From contig NZ_MQVS01000007.1 of the NCBI RefSeq assembly GCF_001907235.1, positions 62,001 to 126,000 on the forward strand: a stretch of 64,000 bases of DNA, written 5' to 3'. The notes under the pieces were generated by a model. That model was not told the origin of the DNA. It ran no database searches and saw nothing but the letters and a program-made list of their open reading frames with translations. Numbering within the stretch: the first letter of the stretch is position 1; every line of letters starts with the position of its first letter. Of this stretch, positions 55,024-62,954 are shown piece after piece. A program made the position numbers and the translations under genes. Source of the DNA: Buchananella hordeovulneris (lineage in GTDB: Bacteria > Actinomycetota > Actinomycetes > Actinomycetales > Actinomycetaceae).

Positions 55024-55608
55024 TTAGATGAACTCCGTTGGGTCAAAGTCAGCCAGCGGGATGATCTTCACCCGCGGGAGCGGTTCCTTAAAGGCGTGAA
55101 TATCGTGCTCGATATCGTAGACCTGCAGTCCCTGCTCCGTGAGGGCGGCCAAGTGCGAATTAAGGTATTCGCGGAAACAGATAACCCCCACGTTGCGACC
55201 GGAGGCCAGTAGCCGTTCTAGCTGGGGAATGAAATCGCCGTCGTGACTGGCGAGCAGGACATCGCCTTCCGGCAGGTCCGCGATCGCGTTCAGTGTCCGC
55301 TGAATACCGATGTCAACGACCTTTTCTGGCCCCACACCAGACAGGGGCACCGGCCGGTAGTCCATTGCTAGCAGCGCCTGCACGAAGTTCATTGGCAACG
55401 AGCCGGAGGTCGCGTTCAAGAAGAACAGAGCCTTAGATTCTTCGGCGGGCATGCCGCCGGTGGTCGCTACGCCATCTTCTTCATCAATAAAGGTGCGAAC
55501 CCGGTCCCACCGGGGCCGTTCGCTGGGCTCGGGCCGTCGCCCGAGGACGCTCATGCCGAGCGTGGCGTCGATGTTCTCGCCATCGACCAGCAAATAAGTG
55601 CGAGACAT
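55024..55608 (-). CDS. NYN-domain (PIN-like) putative ribonuclease
   Basis: A 194-residue NYN/LabA-like protein. The acidic metal-site residues appear in LLVDGENID, EKVVDIGIQR and SHDGDFIPQL, consistent with a PIN-like nuclease fold (RNA processing or decay). The last 25 residues (FKEPLPRVKIIPLADFDPTE) are family-specific. TAGAGT six bases before the ATG marks a leaderless transcript. Confidence 0.87.
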   Translation of the reverse strand: MSRTYLLVDGENIDATLGMSVLGRRPEPSERPRWDRVRTFIDEEDGVATTGGMPAEESKALFFLNATSGSLPMNFVQALLAMDYRPVPLSGVGPEKVVDIGIQRTLNAIADLPEGDVLLASHDGDFIPQLERLLASGRNVGVICFREYLNSHLAALTEQGLQVYDIEHDIHAFKEPLPRVKIIPLADFDPTEFI

Positions 55609-55614
55609 GGGGCC

Positions 55615-55620
55615 ACTCTA
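55615..55620 (-). promoter_or_regulatory. -10 box of the leaderless NYN gene
   Basis: On the minus strand TAGAGT, six bases, ATG 55608. Confidence 0.5.
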
Positions 55621-55705
55621 TAGCGCCCATTGCGGTCCTCGGGCCGCTCCCGTAACCCGTGGAACAAAAAGTGTCCAAGCCGCAGACTGGACAGTGGCGG
55701 GCAAA

Positions 55706-55737
55706 AGGGTGGGCTGGGCCGTGGCCCAGCCCACCCT
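55706..55737 (-). terminator. pspA terminator
   Basis: AGGGTGGGCTGGGCC and GGCCCAGCCCACCCT are exact complements separated by two bases, 17 bases past the pspA stop. Confidence 0.8.
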
Positions 55738-55754
55738 GCGAGGGGAACTCGCGC

Positions 55755-56471
55755 TTAGCTCTGTTCCTTCAGCGCCCGCAAACGCGCCTCGATTTCGGTC
55801 TCGCGTCCGTAGTCGCGCAGCTCGTCGAACTGGGCGTCCAGGGAATCGGCAGCCAACTCCGCCTGCCCAGCCACCAAGGCCTCCTCACGGCGCACCCGCT
55901 CTTCAAAACGGGAGATTTCCGAGGTCGGGTCGAGCACCGAGATGGAGCCAATGGCCTGCTGCACCGACTTTTGGGCGGCCGCGGTCTTCTGCCGCGCCAC
56001 CAGCTGGTCCCGCTTCGACTTCAGCTCGTCGAGCTTGCCGCGCATCTGCTGCAGACCACCCTTGAGCTTGTCGACGACCTCCCGCTGGGAGGCAATCATC
56101 GGCTCGGAGGCCTTGGCTTCGTTCTCGAACGTGATCTGCTTGCCCAAAGCCACCTTGGCCAGGCTGTCGAACTTCTCCGCCCCCGCGGTGTCGCCCTGGG
56201 CCCGCAGCGCCTCAGCCTTCTGGGAGGCGGCCAGTGCCTTGGCCCCCCACTCGGCGGCGGCGGCCACATCGGCGGCGTGGTCCTGCTCAGCCAGGCGCAG
56301 GTTCCCGATCGTCTGGGCGACCGCGTTCTCCGCCTCTGCAATCGAGTTGGTGTAGTCACGCACCAGTTGGTCGAGCATCTTTTGCGGGTCCTCAGCCCGA
56401 TCGAGGAGCGCGTTGATGTTGGCCTTCGTGAGCTGCGCAATGCGGCCGAGAATGGACTGCTTTTCCGCCAT
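55755..56471 (-). CDS. pspA: PspA/IM30-family envelope-stress protein
   Basis: A 238-residue, almost entirely helical coiled-coil protein of the PspA/Vipp1 (ESCRT-III-like) family that coats and stabilises the cytoplasmic membrane. The start MAEKQSILGRIAQLTKANIN is the amphipathic membrane-binding helix, followed by DRAEDPQKMLDQLVRDYTNS. GGAGG lies before ATG 56471; the frame is open to 56546. It follows the TPM-domain gene on the same strand at 162 bases. Confidence 0.92.
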   Translation of the reverse strand: MAEKQSILGRIAQLTKANINALLDRAEDPQKMLDQLVRDYTNSIAEAENAVAQTIGNLRLAEQDHAADVAAAAEWGAKALAASQKAEALRAQGDTAGAEKFDSLAKVALGKQITFENEAKASEPMIASQREVVDKLKGGLQQMRGKLDELKSKRDQLVARQKTAAAQKSVQQAIGSISVLDPTSEISRFEERVRREEALVAGQAELAADSLDAQFDELRDYGRETEIEARLRALKEQS

Positions 56472-56606
56472 GTTGACCTCCGGCGTTGTTGGAACGGACC
56501 CAGTGTCCTGATGGTTGTAATTGTGGAGTAAAGCCCCGCCGCGCACCAGATTTTTCGCGCCACGGCTGTTGCGCCTGGCGCGAACGGCTCCGGCCCCGGG
56601 AAGTGG

Positions 56607-56637
56607 CTGAGCGGGCGCGCCAGGCGCGGCCGCTCAG
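56607..56637 (-). terminator. Hairpin at the end of the TPM gene
   Basis: CTGAGCGG pairs with CCGCTCAG, overlapping the stop codon, with a GC-rich interior. Confidence 0.5.
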
Positions 56638-58694
56638 AACGAACCGCCCGAACCTCGGGTGCCACCGCCGAAGCCACCGCCGCTAAATCCGCCGCCGAAA
56701 CCGCCCCCGCCGCTAAATCCGCCGCCGCGGCGTGAACCGCCCCACGAGCCGGAACTGCCCCAGCTACCGCTGCTGCGCCAGCCACCCGAGCCCCCCATGT
56801 TGGACAGGATGCCGCCCAGGATGAGGCTGGTGAGGTCGATGCCCCCACCGGACGAACCGGAGTGCCCCCCAAAGCTGTTGATGTCATCGACCAACTGCGA
56901 ACGGGCCTGATGGACGAGCGCCTCGGCGGTGGAGAGGTAGACACTGGCCTGATCCGGAGACTGTTTGGCAGCGTGCTCCGCCCTGCCCAATTCCGTTTGG
57001 GCGCGGGCCACCAGATCGCGCACCGCGTGGGTCGCCCCGCCCCGGTGGGTGGAGATGTCGCGCTCCAGCTGTTCCAGGGCGGCCCGGCACCGCTCCAGGC
57101 GCGGGCGCAGGCGCGCTGCCGCCCGCTGCGCCACTTCGTCGGCCTGCCGCGCCGGGGCCAGCGCCAGATCAAGCGCCTCCTCAGCGGCCGCCAGCTCTGC
57201 CAAGGCCGCCAGCGGGTCCCCGCCCTGCAAGGACGCTTGCCCGTCCTTAATCGCGGTCCGGGCTCGCTGCGTGAGCGCCGCAAAGCCCTCCTGACCGGGC
57301 ACCAGCCGCTCGACGTCGGCCAGGTCGGAAGACAACGAGGCGACCGCGCGCGCCATCTCCCCGGCGGCGTTGGCTAGCCGCTCGCGGGCCACCGCCACAC
57401 TCTCCAACAAAGTGCGGGCCTGGGTGAGGGCGCGCTCGGCAATGTGTTCGTACTCGATGGCCTCGTTTTTCTGCTGCTGGGCCGCCGCCTGCCGCGCCTG
57501 CTCCAGGGCCTGCTCCGCCGCGTCCAGCCGGGCCAAAGCCTCGGCGGGGGCACTGCTGACAGACACCAGCGCGCCGGGCGAGTACTGCGCCTGCAGCTCG
57601 CTCAGCTGCGCCTGCGCCACCCCGTTCTTGGCCCGCGCCTCCCGAACCAGCTCAGCGGTGCGCTCGATGACCTGCGGCAGGTTAGTGTGCAGGGCCCGCA
57701 GGCGGGCAAACTCTTCCTCGTGCTGCTGCAACTCGGCCAGCGCCTCCTGGGACAGGGACCGCACCTTCTCGATCTGCCCGGCCTCCACAGCCCCCGCTTG
57801 GAGCGGATCGACCGTCTCCAACTGCCGCCGGATTCCGTAGGCCTCCGCCAGGCGTGCCTCGGCCTTCTTGAGTGCCTGCAGGAAACGGTCGGTGTCCAAT
57901 TCGCCGAATTGAGCCCGAGCAAACTCGTACTCTTCCTTCCCAGTGCGCACGGCGTCGTCGGCTGCCACCAGTTCCCGCGTCGCCTGCTCTAGGTGCTGCG
58001 GGAACGACAACCGTCCCGGCCCGCTGGGCCCACCCGCGCCCGCTGACTTCTTCTTGCGACGCCAGACGTAGACGGTGCCCGCCAACGCCGCGCCCCCGGC
58101 ACCTACCAGGGCAATGGGTGCCAGCGCATCCAAGTCGCTGTCACTGTCCCGGCTGGCACTGCCACGTTCCTCGTCCCGGTCATCGTCGTCGTAGTCAGTG
58201 CGCCGCCCACTCAGCTCGCTGGCTAGCGCCTGCCCCAAAGACACCAGCGCACTGTCCCAGTCGGCGTTCCGCAGGTGGGGGCGAACGTCGTTGTTGAGCA
58301 GGCTGTCGATCCGCTCGTTGCTCAGGGGCACCCCGTCTCCGGGCATGAGGAAATACTGGCGATCCTCCACCGCCAGCGCGAAGACGGCCGCGTTAGCCCC
58401 CAGCCCGGTCCGTTGGGCCGTCTGCAGGGACCAGCTGCGCGGCTCGGTGCCGTCAAAGGAATTGACGACGACGATGTGCAGGTTGACTCCGGCATCGGTG
58501 GCCTGCGCTATCGCCTGCCGTACCTCCGTCTCGTCACGCACCACCCCGGCGAGGTCGGTCAGCTGGTCAGTCAGCGCCACGGGCGCCTCCAAGGAGACGG
58601 TGGGTGCAGGTGGCAGAGCAAGAGCGGACGTGGGCAGGGCAGCGCCGACGCAGACAAGCGCAGCGACAGCAGCCAGACGGGTAACGAGCTTCAT
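56634..58694 (-). CDS. TPM-domain membrane protein with coiled coil and Gly-rich tail
   Basis: 686 residues. Signal peptide (to about 26), an extracytoplasmic TPM (YgcG) domain (about 40-165; LTDLAGVVRDETEV, LHIVVVNSFDGTEP), a membrane helix (about 190-212, ending WRRKKK), a long cytoplasmic coiled coil (about 230-580), and a Gly/Ser/Trp-rich tail with GGGFGGGFSGGGFGGGT. TPM proteins are linked with photosystem repair in plants and with unknown envelope functions in bacteria. Its position just upstream of pspA suggests a membrane-stress module. AAGGAATG precedes the ATG. Confidence 0.87.
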   Translation of the reverse strand: MKLVTRLAAVAALVCVGAALPTSALALPPAPTVSLEAPVALTDQLTDLAGVVRDETEVRQAIAQATDAGVNLHIVVVNSFDGTEPRSWSLQTAQRTGLGANAAVFALAVEDRQYFLMPGDGVPLSNERIDSLLNNDVRPHLRNADWDSALVSLGQALASELSGRRTDYDDDDRDEERGSASRDSDSDLDALAPIALVGAGGAALAGTVYVWRRKKKSAGAGGPSGPGRLSFPQHLEQATRELVAADDAVRTGKEEYEFARAQFGELDTDRFLQALKKAEARLAEAYGIRRQLETVDPLQAGAVEAGQIEKVRSLSQEALAELQQHEEEFARLRALHTNLPQVIERTAELVREARAKNGVAQAQLSELQAQYSPGALVSVSSAPAEALARLDAAEQALEQARQAAAQQQKNEAIEYEHIAERALTQARTLLESVAVARERLANAAGEMARAVASLSSDLADVERLVPGQEGFAALTQRARTAIKDGQASLQGGDPLAALAELAAAEEALDLALAPARQADEVAQRAAARLRPRLERCRAALEQLERDISTHRGGATHAVRDLVARAQTELGRAEHAAKQSPDQASVYLSTAEALVHQARSQLVDDINSFGGHSGSSGGGIDLTSLILGGILSNMGGSGGWRSSGSWGSSGSWGGSRRGGGFSGGGGFGGGFSGGGFGGGTRGSGGSF

Positions 58695-58837
58695 ATCAGT
58701 GAATCATTCCTTGGGCACCCGGCTCGTGGCAACGGGCTGCGGGAGTTCGTGCCGTACTCGGGCGGCCGGTAGACTGGTGCGACTGCCATTTTTGGGAAAG
58801 TAGGGGTCCCGCGTGCGGGAGCGGGAAAGGAGTCGGC

Positions 58838-59212
58838 GTGCCCACAGGCAAGGTCAAGTGGTTTGATCCGGAGCGGGGATTTGGATTTGTGACGGGGGAC
58901 GATGGTGTCGAGGCCTACCTGCGCGACTCCTGCCTGCCGCAGGGGGTGACGACGCTCGCCGCCGGCACGCGGGTCGAATATTCGATCGCTGACGGGCGAC
59001 GGGGGCCGCAGGTGCTCACCCTGCAGGTGCTGGGTGGGGGCGCGGCGCCCCGTGCCCGCCGGGTGCGGCCAGAGACCATGGCGGAACGGGTGGAGTCGCT
59101 CATCAAGGTGCTCGACGACGCCTCCACGAGCCTGCAGCGGGGGCGCTACCCGGAAAACTCCCGCAAGGTTGCCGCCGTTTTGCGGGCGGTGGCAGACGGC
59201 TTCGACGCGTAG
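58838..59212 (+). CDS. CspB-like cold-shock protein with C-terminal extension
   Basis: 124 residues. A cold-shock domain (1-66) with GKVKWFDPERGFGFV (RNP1) and a diverged RNP2, VEAYLRDS in place of VFVHxS, as in the long actinobacterial CspB-type. The C-terminal 55 residues form a conserved helical extension (ERVESLIKVLDDASTSLQRG). It binds single-stranded nucleic acid. GGAAAGGAG lies before GTG 58838, and a leader of about 60 bases containing CCCGCGTGCGGG follows the likely -10 box TAGACT (58769-58774). Confidence 0.88.
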   Translation: MPTGKVKWFDPERGFGFVTGDDGVEAYLRDSCLPQGVTTLAAGTRVEYSIADGRRGPQVLTLQVLGGGAAPRARRVRPETMAERVESLIKVLDDASTSLQRGRYPENSRKVAAVLRAVADGFDA

Positions 59213-59215
59213 GGT
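59210..59215 (+). promoter_or_regulatory. -10 box of the leaderless DUF3027 gene, overlapping a stop codon
   Basis: TAGGGT, whose TAG is the stop codon of the cold-shock gene, lies six bases before GTG 59222. Confidence 0.45.
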
Positions 59216-59221
59216 GGCCCT

Positions 59222-59992
59222 GTGGCGACAAAAAGGAAAGATCCGGTCCTCAGTGGGGCTCTCGATTTTGCGCGGCAGGCAGCCCTGCAGCTGGCCCCGG
59301 CGTCTGACATCGGCGACCACGTCGGCGTGGTGGTGGAGGCCGACCGGCTGGTGACCCATCGCTTTGCCTGCCTCAAGCCCGGCTACGTTGGCTGGAACTG
59401 GGCGGTGACCCTGGCGCGCGTGCCGCGGGGGCGCACCGCCACCGTGTGCGAGGTGGCCCTGGTGCCGGGGGAGGGCGCCCTGTTGGCTCCGCAGTGGGTG
59501 CCGTGGAAAGAACGCTTGCGCCCGGGCGACTTGGCCCGCGCCGACGTGTTACCAACCGCCGTGGACGACACCCGCTTGGAAACCGTCGAAGTGGCTGCGG
59601 CCCGCGCGGCCCGCGAGTCGCTGGGCAGCCAGTTGCCGGAAGAGCTGGCGGCGGTAGCCGAGCGGCCGCGTGTCTTGTCGCCGCTGGGGCGCTCGCTGGT
59701 GGCGCAACGTTGGTACGACTCCGAGCGGGGTCCAAGCGGGCGGCCCCGGGGCACCCCCAATTGTGGCTCGTGCGGTTTCCTGCTGCCGCTGGCGGGCACG
59801 GTGGGCAGCACTTTTGGGGTGTGCGGCAACGAGTGGGCGGCCGACGACGGGCGGGCAGTGGCCTTGGATCATGGTTGCGGCGCACACTCCCAGGTCGAGG
59901 CCGACGACGACGGGGAAGACGACTGGCCGATCACCCCGCCCCGGGTCAATGAGCTGGATCTGGAGGTGGTGGAGCTGCAGGCGGGGGAGTGA
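59222..59992 (+). CDS. DUF3027 protein
   Basis: A 256-residue actinobacterial DUF3027 protein. Family blocks include KPGYVGWNWAVTLARVPRGR, LLAPQWVPWKERLRPGDL and the C-terminal cysteine-rich part NCGSCGF, FGVCGNEW and DHGCGAHSQ, which looks like a zinc ribbon. Function unknown; it sits ten bases after the cold-shock gene, as is common in actinobacteria, so a link to RNA or ribosome biology is inference. Confidence 0.88.
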   Translation: MATKRKDPVLSGALDFARQAALQLAPASDIGDHVGVVVEADRLVTHRFACLKPGYVGWNWAVTLARVPRGRTATVCEVALVPGEGALLAPQWVPWKERLRPGDLARADVLPTAVDDTRLETVEVAAARAARESLGSQLPEELAAVAERPRVLSPLGRSLVAQRWYDSERGPSGRPRGTPNCGSCGFLLPLAGTVGSTFGVCGNEWAADDGRAVALDHGCGAHSQVEADDDGEDDWPITPPRVNELDLEVVELQAGE

Positions 59993-60042
59993 ATCTAGCC
60001 ACTTCGGTCCGGTCCGCAGCTGTTGTTGGTCTTCGCTGCTGG

Positions 60043-60048
60043 CAGAAT
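60043..60048 (+). promoter_or_regulatory. Possible -10 box of the NCS2 permease gene
   Basis: CAGAAT, eight bases, GTG 60057; weaker than the other leaderless boxes. Confidence 0.35.
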
Positions 60049-60056
60049 AGGGGCAC

Positions 60057-61538
60057 GTGAGCAAAAAGACTTCGGCGCGCCCTGCCGCAGCCACAAAGTC
60101 GGGCCCCGTGGGTGCCCTTGACCGGTTCTTCCGCATTTCGGAGAGAGGCTCAACCATCAGCCGCGAGGTACGCGGCGGGCTGGTGACCTTCTTCGCCATG
60201 TGCTACATCCTCGTCCTCAACCCGCTGCTGATGGGGGGCCCAGACTCCATGGGCGGCTTCCTGGGTGGGGGAGTGGAGGCCAACCAGCACGCGATTGCCG
60301 CAGGCACTGCCCTCGTGGCGGGCCTCATGTCCATCCTCATGGGGGTGGTCGCCAACTTCCCCATTGCCTTGGCCACAGGTCTGGGAATCAACGCCATGGT
60401 CGCCTTCGGGATTGCCACGATCCCGAGCATGACGTGGGCGGATGCCATGGGACTGGTGGTGCTGGAGGGCATCATCATTTTGTTGCTCGTGCTGACCGGG
60501 TTCCGGGAGGCTGTCTTCAAGGCGGTGCCGAGCCAGCTGAAGGTTGCCATCTCGGTGGGTATCGGCTTGTTCATTGCCTTCATCGGCCTGGTCAACGCCG
60601 GCATTGTCCGCCCGGCTAAGCCCGTCGTCGAGTTCGGCATCGGTGGTTCGCTGCGCGGTTGGCCCGCGGTGGTCTTCGTCTTCGGTCTGTTCCTGATGAT
60701 CGTGCTGGTTGTACTCAAGGTGCGCGGCGGGATCCTCATCAGCATCGTGGCGGCCACGGTGCTGGCCGTGGTGCTGGAGAGCATCTTCCACCTAGGCCCC
60801 CAGGAACCGGACGGCAAGAACCCGAGCGGGTGGGCGTTGCAGACCCCCGCCCTGGACGGCTCGCCGGTGCAGCTGCCGGACCTCTCGACCCTGGGCCAGT
60901 TCTCGCTGCTCGGCTCGGTGAACAAGATCGGCGTGGTGGCCGTCGTGCTGCTGGTCTTTTCCCTCATGCTGGCCGACTTCTTCGACACCATGGGCACGAT
61001 GGTGGCCATTGGGGCCGAAGCAAACCTGCTGGACAAGGACGGTAACCCGCCCGGCACCCGCAAGATCCTCGTCGTCGACTCGGTGGCTGCCATCGCCGGT
61101 GGGGCGGGCGGTGTTTCGTCCAACACCTCCTACATCGAGTCTGCCGCCGGGGTAGGGGAGGGGGCCCGCACCGGGCTGGCCTCCGTGGTCACGGGGCTGC
61201 TCTTCCTGGCCTCGATGTTCATCGCCCCGCTGGTGGCGATGGTGCCCTACGAGGCGGCCACTCCCGCCCTGGTCATCGTCGGCTTCCTGATGATGACCCA
61301 GGTGGCGGAGATCGACTGGAAGAACATCGACATCGCCCTGCCCGCCTTCCTCACGATCATCCTCATGCCGTTCTCCTACTCCATCACCGTGGGCATTGGC
61401 GTGGGCTTCCTCTCCTACGTGGCCATCCGGGTGGCGCGCGGCAAGGCGGGGCAGGTGCACCCGCTGTTGTGGGTTGTCTCCGCCATGTTCCTGGCGTACT
61501 TCACTATGGGGCCGCTGCGCGGACTCTTTCACGTGTGA
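60057..61538 (+). CDS. NCS2-family purine permease
   Basis: A 493-residue transporter of the AzgA/GhxP branch of the NCS2 family (guanine, hypoxanthine or adenine uptake). Family signatures are GLVTFFAMCYILVLNPLLM, ALATGLGINAMVAFGIA, LMLADFFDTMGTMVAIGAEA and SNTSYIESAAGVGEGARTGL, with 12-14 hydrophobic segments. GTG 60057 is the family start. A strong terminator follows. Confidence 0.92.
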   Translation: MSKKTSARPAAATKSGPVGALDRFFRISERGSTISREVRGGLVTFFAMCYILVLNPLLMGGPDSMGGFLGGGVEANQHAIAAGTALVAGLMSILMGVVANFPIALATGLGINAMVAFGIATIPSMTWADAMGLVVLEGIIILLLVLTGFREAVFKAVPSQLKVAISVGIGLFIAFIGLVNAGIVRPAKPVVEFGIGGSLRGWPAVVFVFGLFLMIVLVVLKVRGGILISIVAATVLAVVLESIFHLGPQEPDGKNPSGWALQTPALDGSPVQLPDLSTLGQFSLLGSVNKIGVVAVVLLVFSLMLADFFDTMGTMVAIGAEANLLDKDGNPPGTRKILVVDSVAAIAGGAGGVSSNTSYIESAAGVGEGARTGLASVVTGLLFLASMFIAPLVAMVPYEAATPALVIVGFLMMTQVAEIDWKNIDIALPAFLTIILMPFSYSITVGIGVGFLSYVAIRVARGKAGQVHPLLWVVSAMFLAYFTMGPLRGLFHV

Positions 61539-61547
61539 TCCGCTAGC

Positions 61548-61584
61548 GGAGGGCCGGGACGAGGACAACTCGTCCCGGCCCTCC
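61548..61584 (+). terminator. NCS2 permease terminator
   Basis: A perfect 16-bp stem GGAGGGCCGGGACGAG/CTCGTCCCGGCCCTCC with loop GACAA, 10 bases after the stop. Confidence 0.88.
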
Positions 61585-61667
61585 CCGCTCAGGCGGGCGG
61601 GAATATTTCTTGTGGCCGGGGCGTTGTCGTCCGGGCAGCCAAATGACAGATCGGTAAGGAGGGGTAA

Positions 61668-62954
61668 GTGTTCGCTTCCTTACGGATCTACAACTACCGC
61701 TGGTGGTTCTTTTCCACGCTGGTGGGATCGATCGGAACGTGGCTGCAACGAGTGGCACAGGACTGGTTTGTCTATGCCTTCCTCACCGCAGATTCACCGC
61801 TGGCCATCGGGGTGGTAACGGCGCTGCAGTTCGCCCCGATACTGCTGCTGAGCCCGTACGCAGGGCTGCTGGCTGATCGCGTTAATCGGCGCCTGCTGCT
61901 GGCTGCCACCCAACTCGGCGCGGCATTGACCGCGTTGGGGCTGGGCGTGCTGGTGCTAACGGACACCGCGCAGCTGTGGCACGTTTACGTATTTGCGCTC
62001 CTCTTAGGAGTGATAGTGGCGTTCGAGGCACCCGTTAGGCAAACGTTCGTTGCGGAGCTGGTTCCGGGAGAGCTACTGCCGAACGCGGTGGGACTGAACT
62101 CGGCCGCCTTCAACGTGGCGCGGCTAGTGGGGCCGGCGGCAGCGGGACTGGCCATCGAAGCGATTGGACCGGGCTGGGTTTTCATCGCCAACGGCTTGTC
62201 TTTTTTGGTGACGTTGGCGGCGCTGTTCGCGATTCGCGCGCGCGAGCTGTACCCGGTGGCGCAAGCCGAGCGGGTTAAGGGCCAACTGCGGGCAGGGGTG
62301 CGGTATGTCCGGCAACGCCCCGACATCATCGTCATGACGGTGATCGTGTCGGTGGTGTGCGGCCTGGGCATGAACTTTCAACTCACGAGTGCGGCGATGG
62401 CGCGCGCCGAATTCGGGCGTGCGGCTGGCGCCTTCGGGCTGCTGACCTCGATTAGTGCCATCGGGGCGCTAGTCGGCTCACTGGTCGCGGCCCGCCGCAC
62501 ACTGCCGCGGGTGCGGGGCGTGGTAGTTGGAGCCTTCAGCTTCGGCGCATTTTCGCTGCTATCCGCGCTTGCCCCGACCTATTGGGTTTTTGCGGCCTTA
62601 TCTATTCCCATCGGGTTTAGTGCCCTGACGATGATTACCTCTGCCAACGCGGCCATCCAGTTGCGGACCGAACCGAGCATTCGGGGCCGGGTGATGGCGC
62701 TGTACATGATGGCGTTCTTAGGCTCCACCCCGGTGTGTGCCCCGTTAGTGGGGTGGATAGCGGAGGAGTGGGGACCGCGCTGGGCCATCGGGCTGGGCGG
62801 AGCCTCCAGCCTGCTGATCGCGGTGGTGATGGCCTGGTGGTACTTCGGTTACTGGCGGCAGGACAACACCCCGACGGTGGTGGGGCGGCGCAGCCTGGGC
62901 CTTGGCATGCGGTGGGTGGTCTCCCGTCTGGAGCGCAACCGCGCAGCCGACTAG
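61668..62954 (+). CDS. MFS exporter (EntS-like)
   Basis: A 428-residue major-facilitator protein with 12 predicted helices. The start SLRIYNYRWWFFSTLVGSIG-TWLQRVAQDW is typical of the EntS/Bcr-like exporter family (pfam MFS_3), with motif A-like GLLADRVNRRLLL and its second-half counterpart IRGRVMALYM. Substrate unknown (siderophore or drug). AAGGAGGGG lies before GTG 61668. It converges with serC by a four-base overlap of the two stops. Confidence 0.88.
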   Translation: MFASLRIYNYRWWFFSTLVGSIGTWLQRVAQDWFVYAFLTADSPLAIGVVTALQFAPILLLSPYAGLLADRVNRRLLLAATQLGAALTALGLGVLVLTDTAQLWHVYVFALLLGVIVAFEAPVRQTFVAELVPGELLPNAVGLNSAAFNVARLVGPAAAGLAIEAIGPGWVFIANGLSFLVTLAALFAIRARELYPVAQAERVKGQLRAGVRYVRQRPDIIVMTVIVSVVCGLGMNFQLTSAAMARAEFGRAAGAFGLLTSISAIGALVGSLVAARRTLPRVRGVVVGAFSFGAFSLLSALAPTYWVFAALSIPIGFSALTMITSANAAIQLRTEPSIRGRVMALYMMAFLGSTPVCAPLVGWIAEEWGPRWAIGLGGASSLLIAVVMAWWYFGYWRQDNTPTVVGRRSLGLGMRWVVSRLERNRAAD

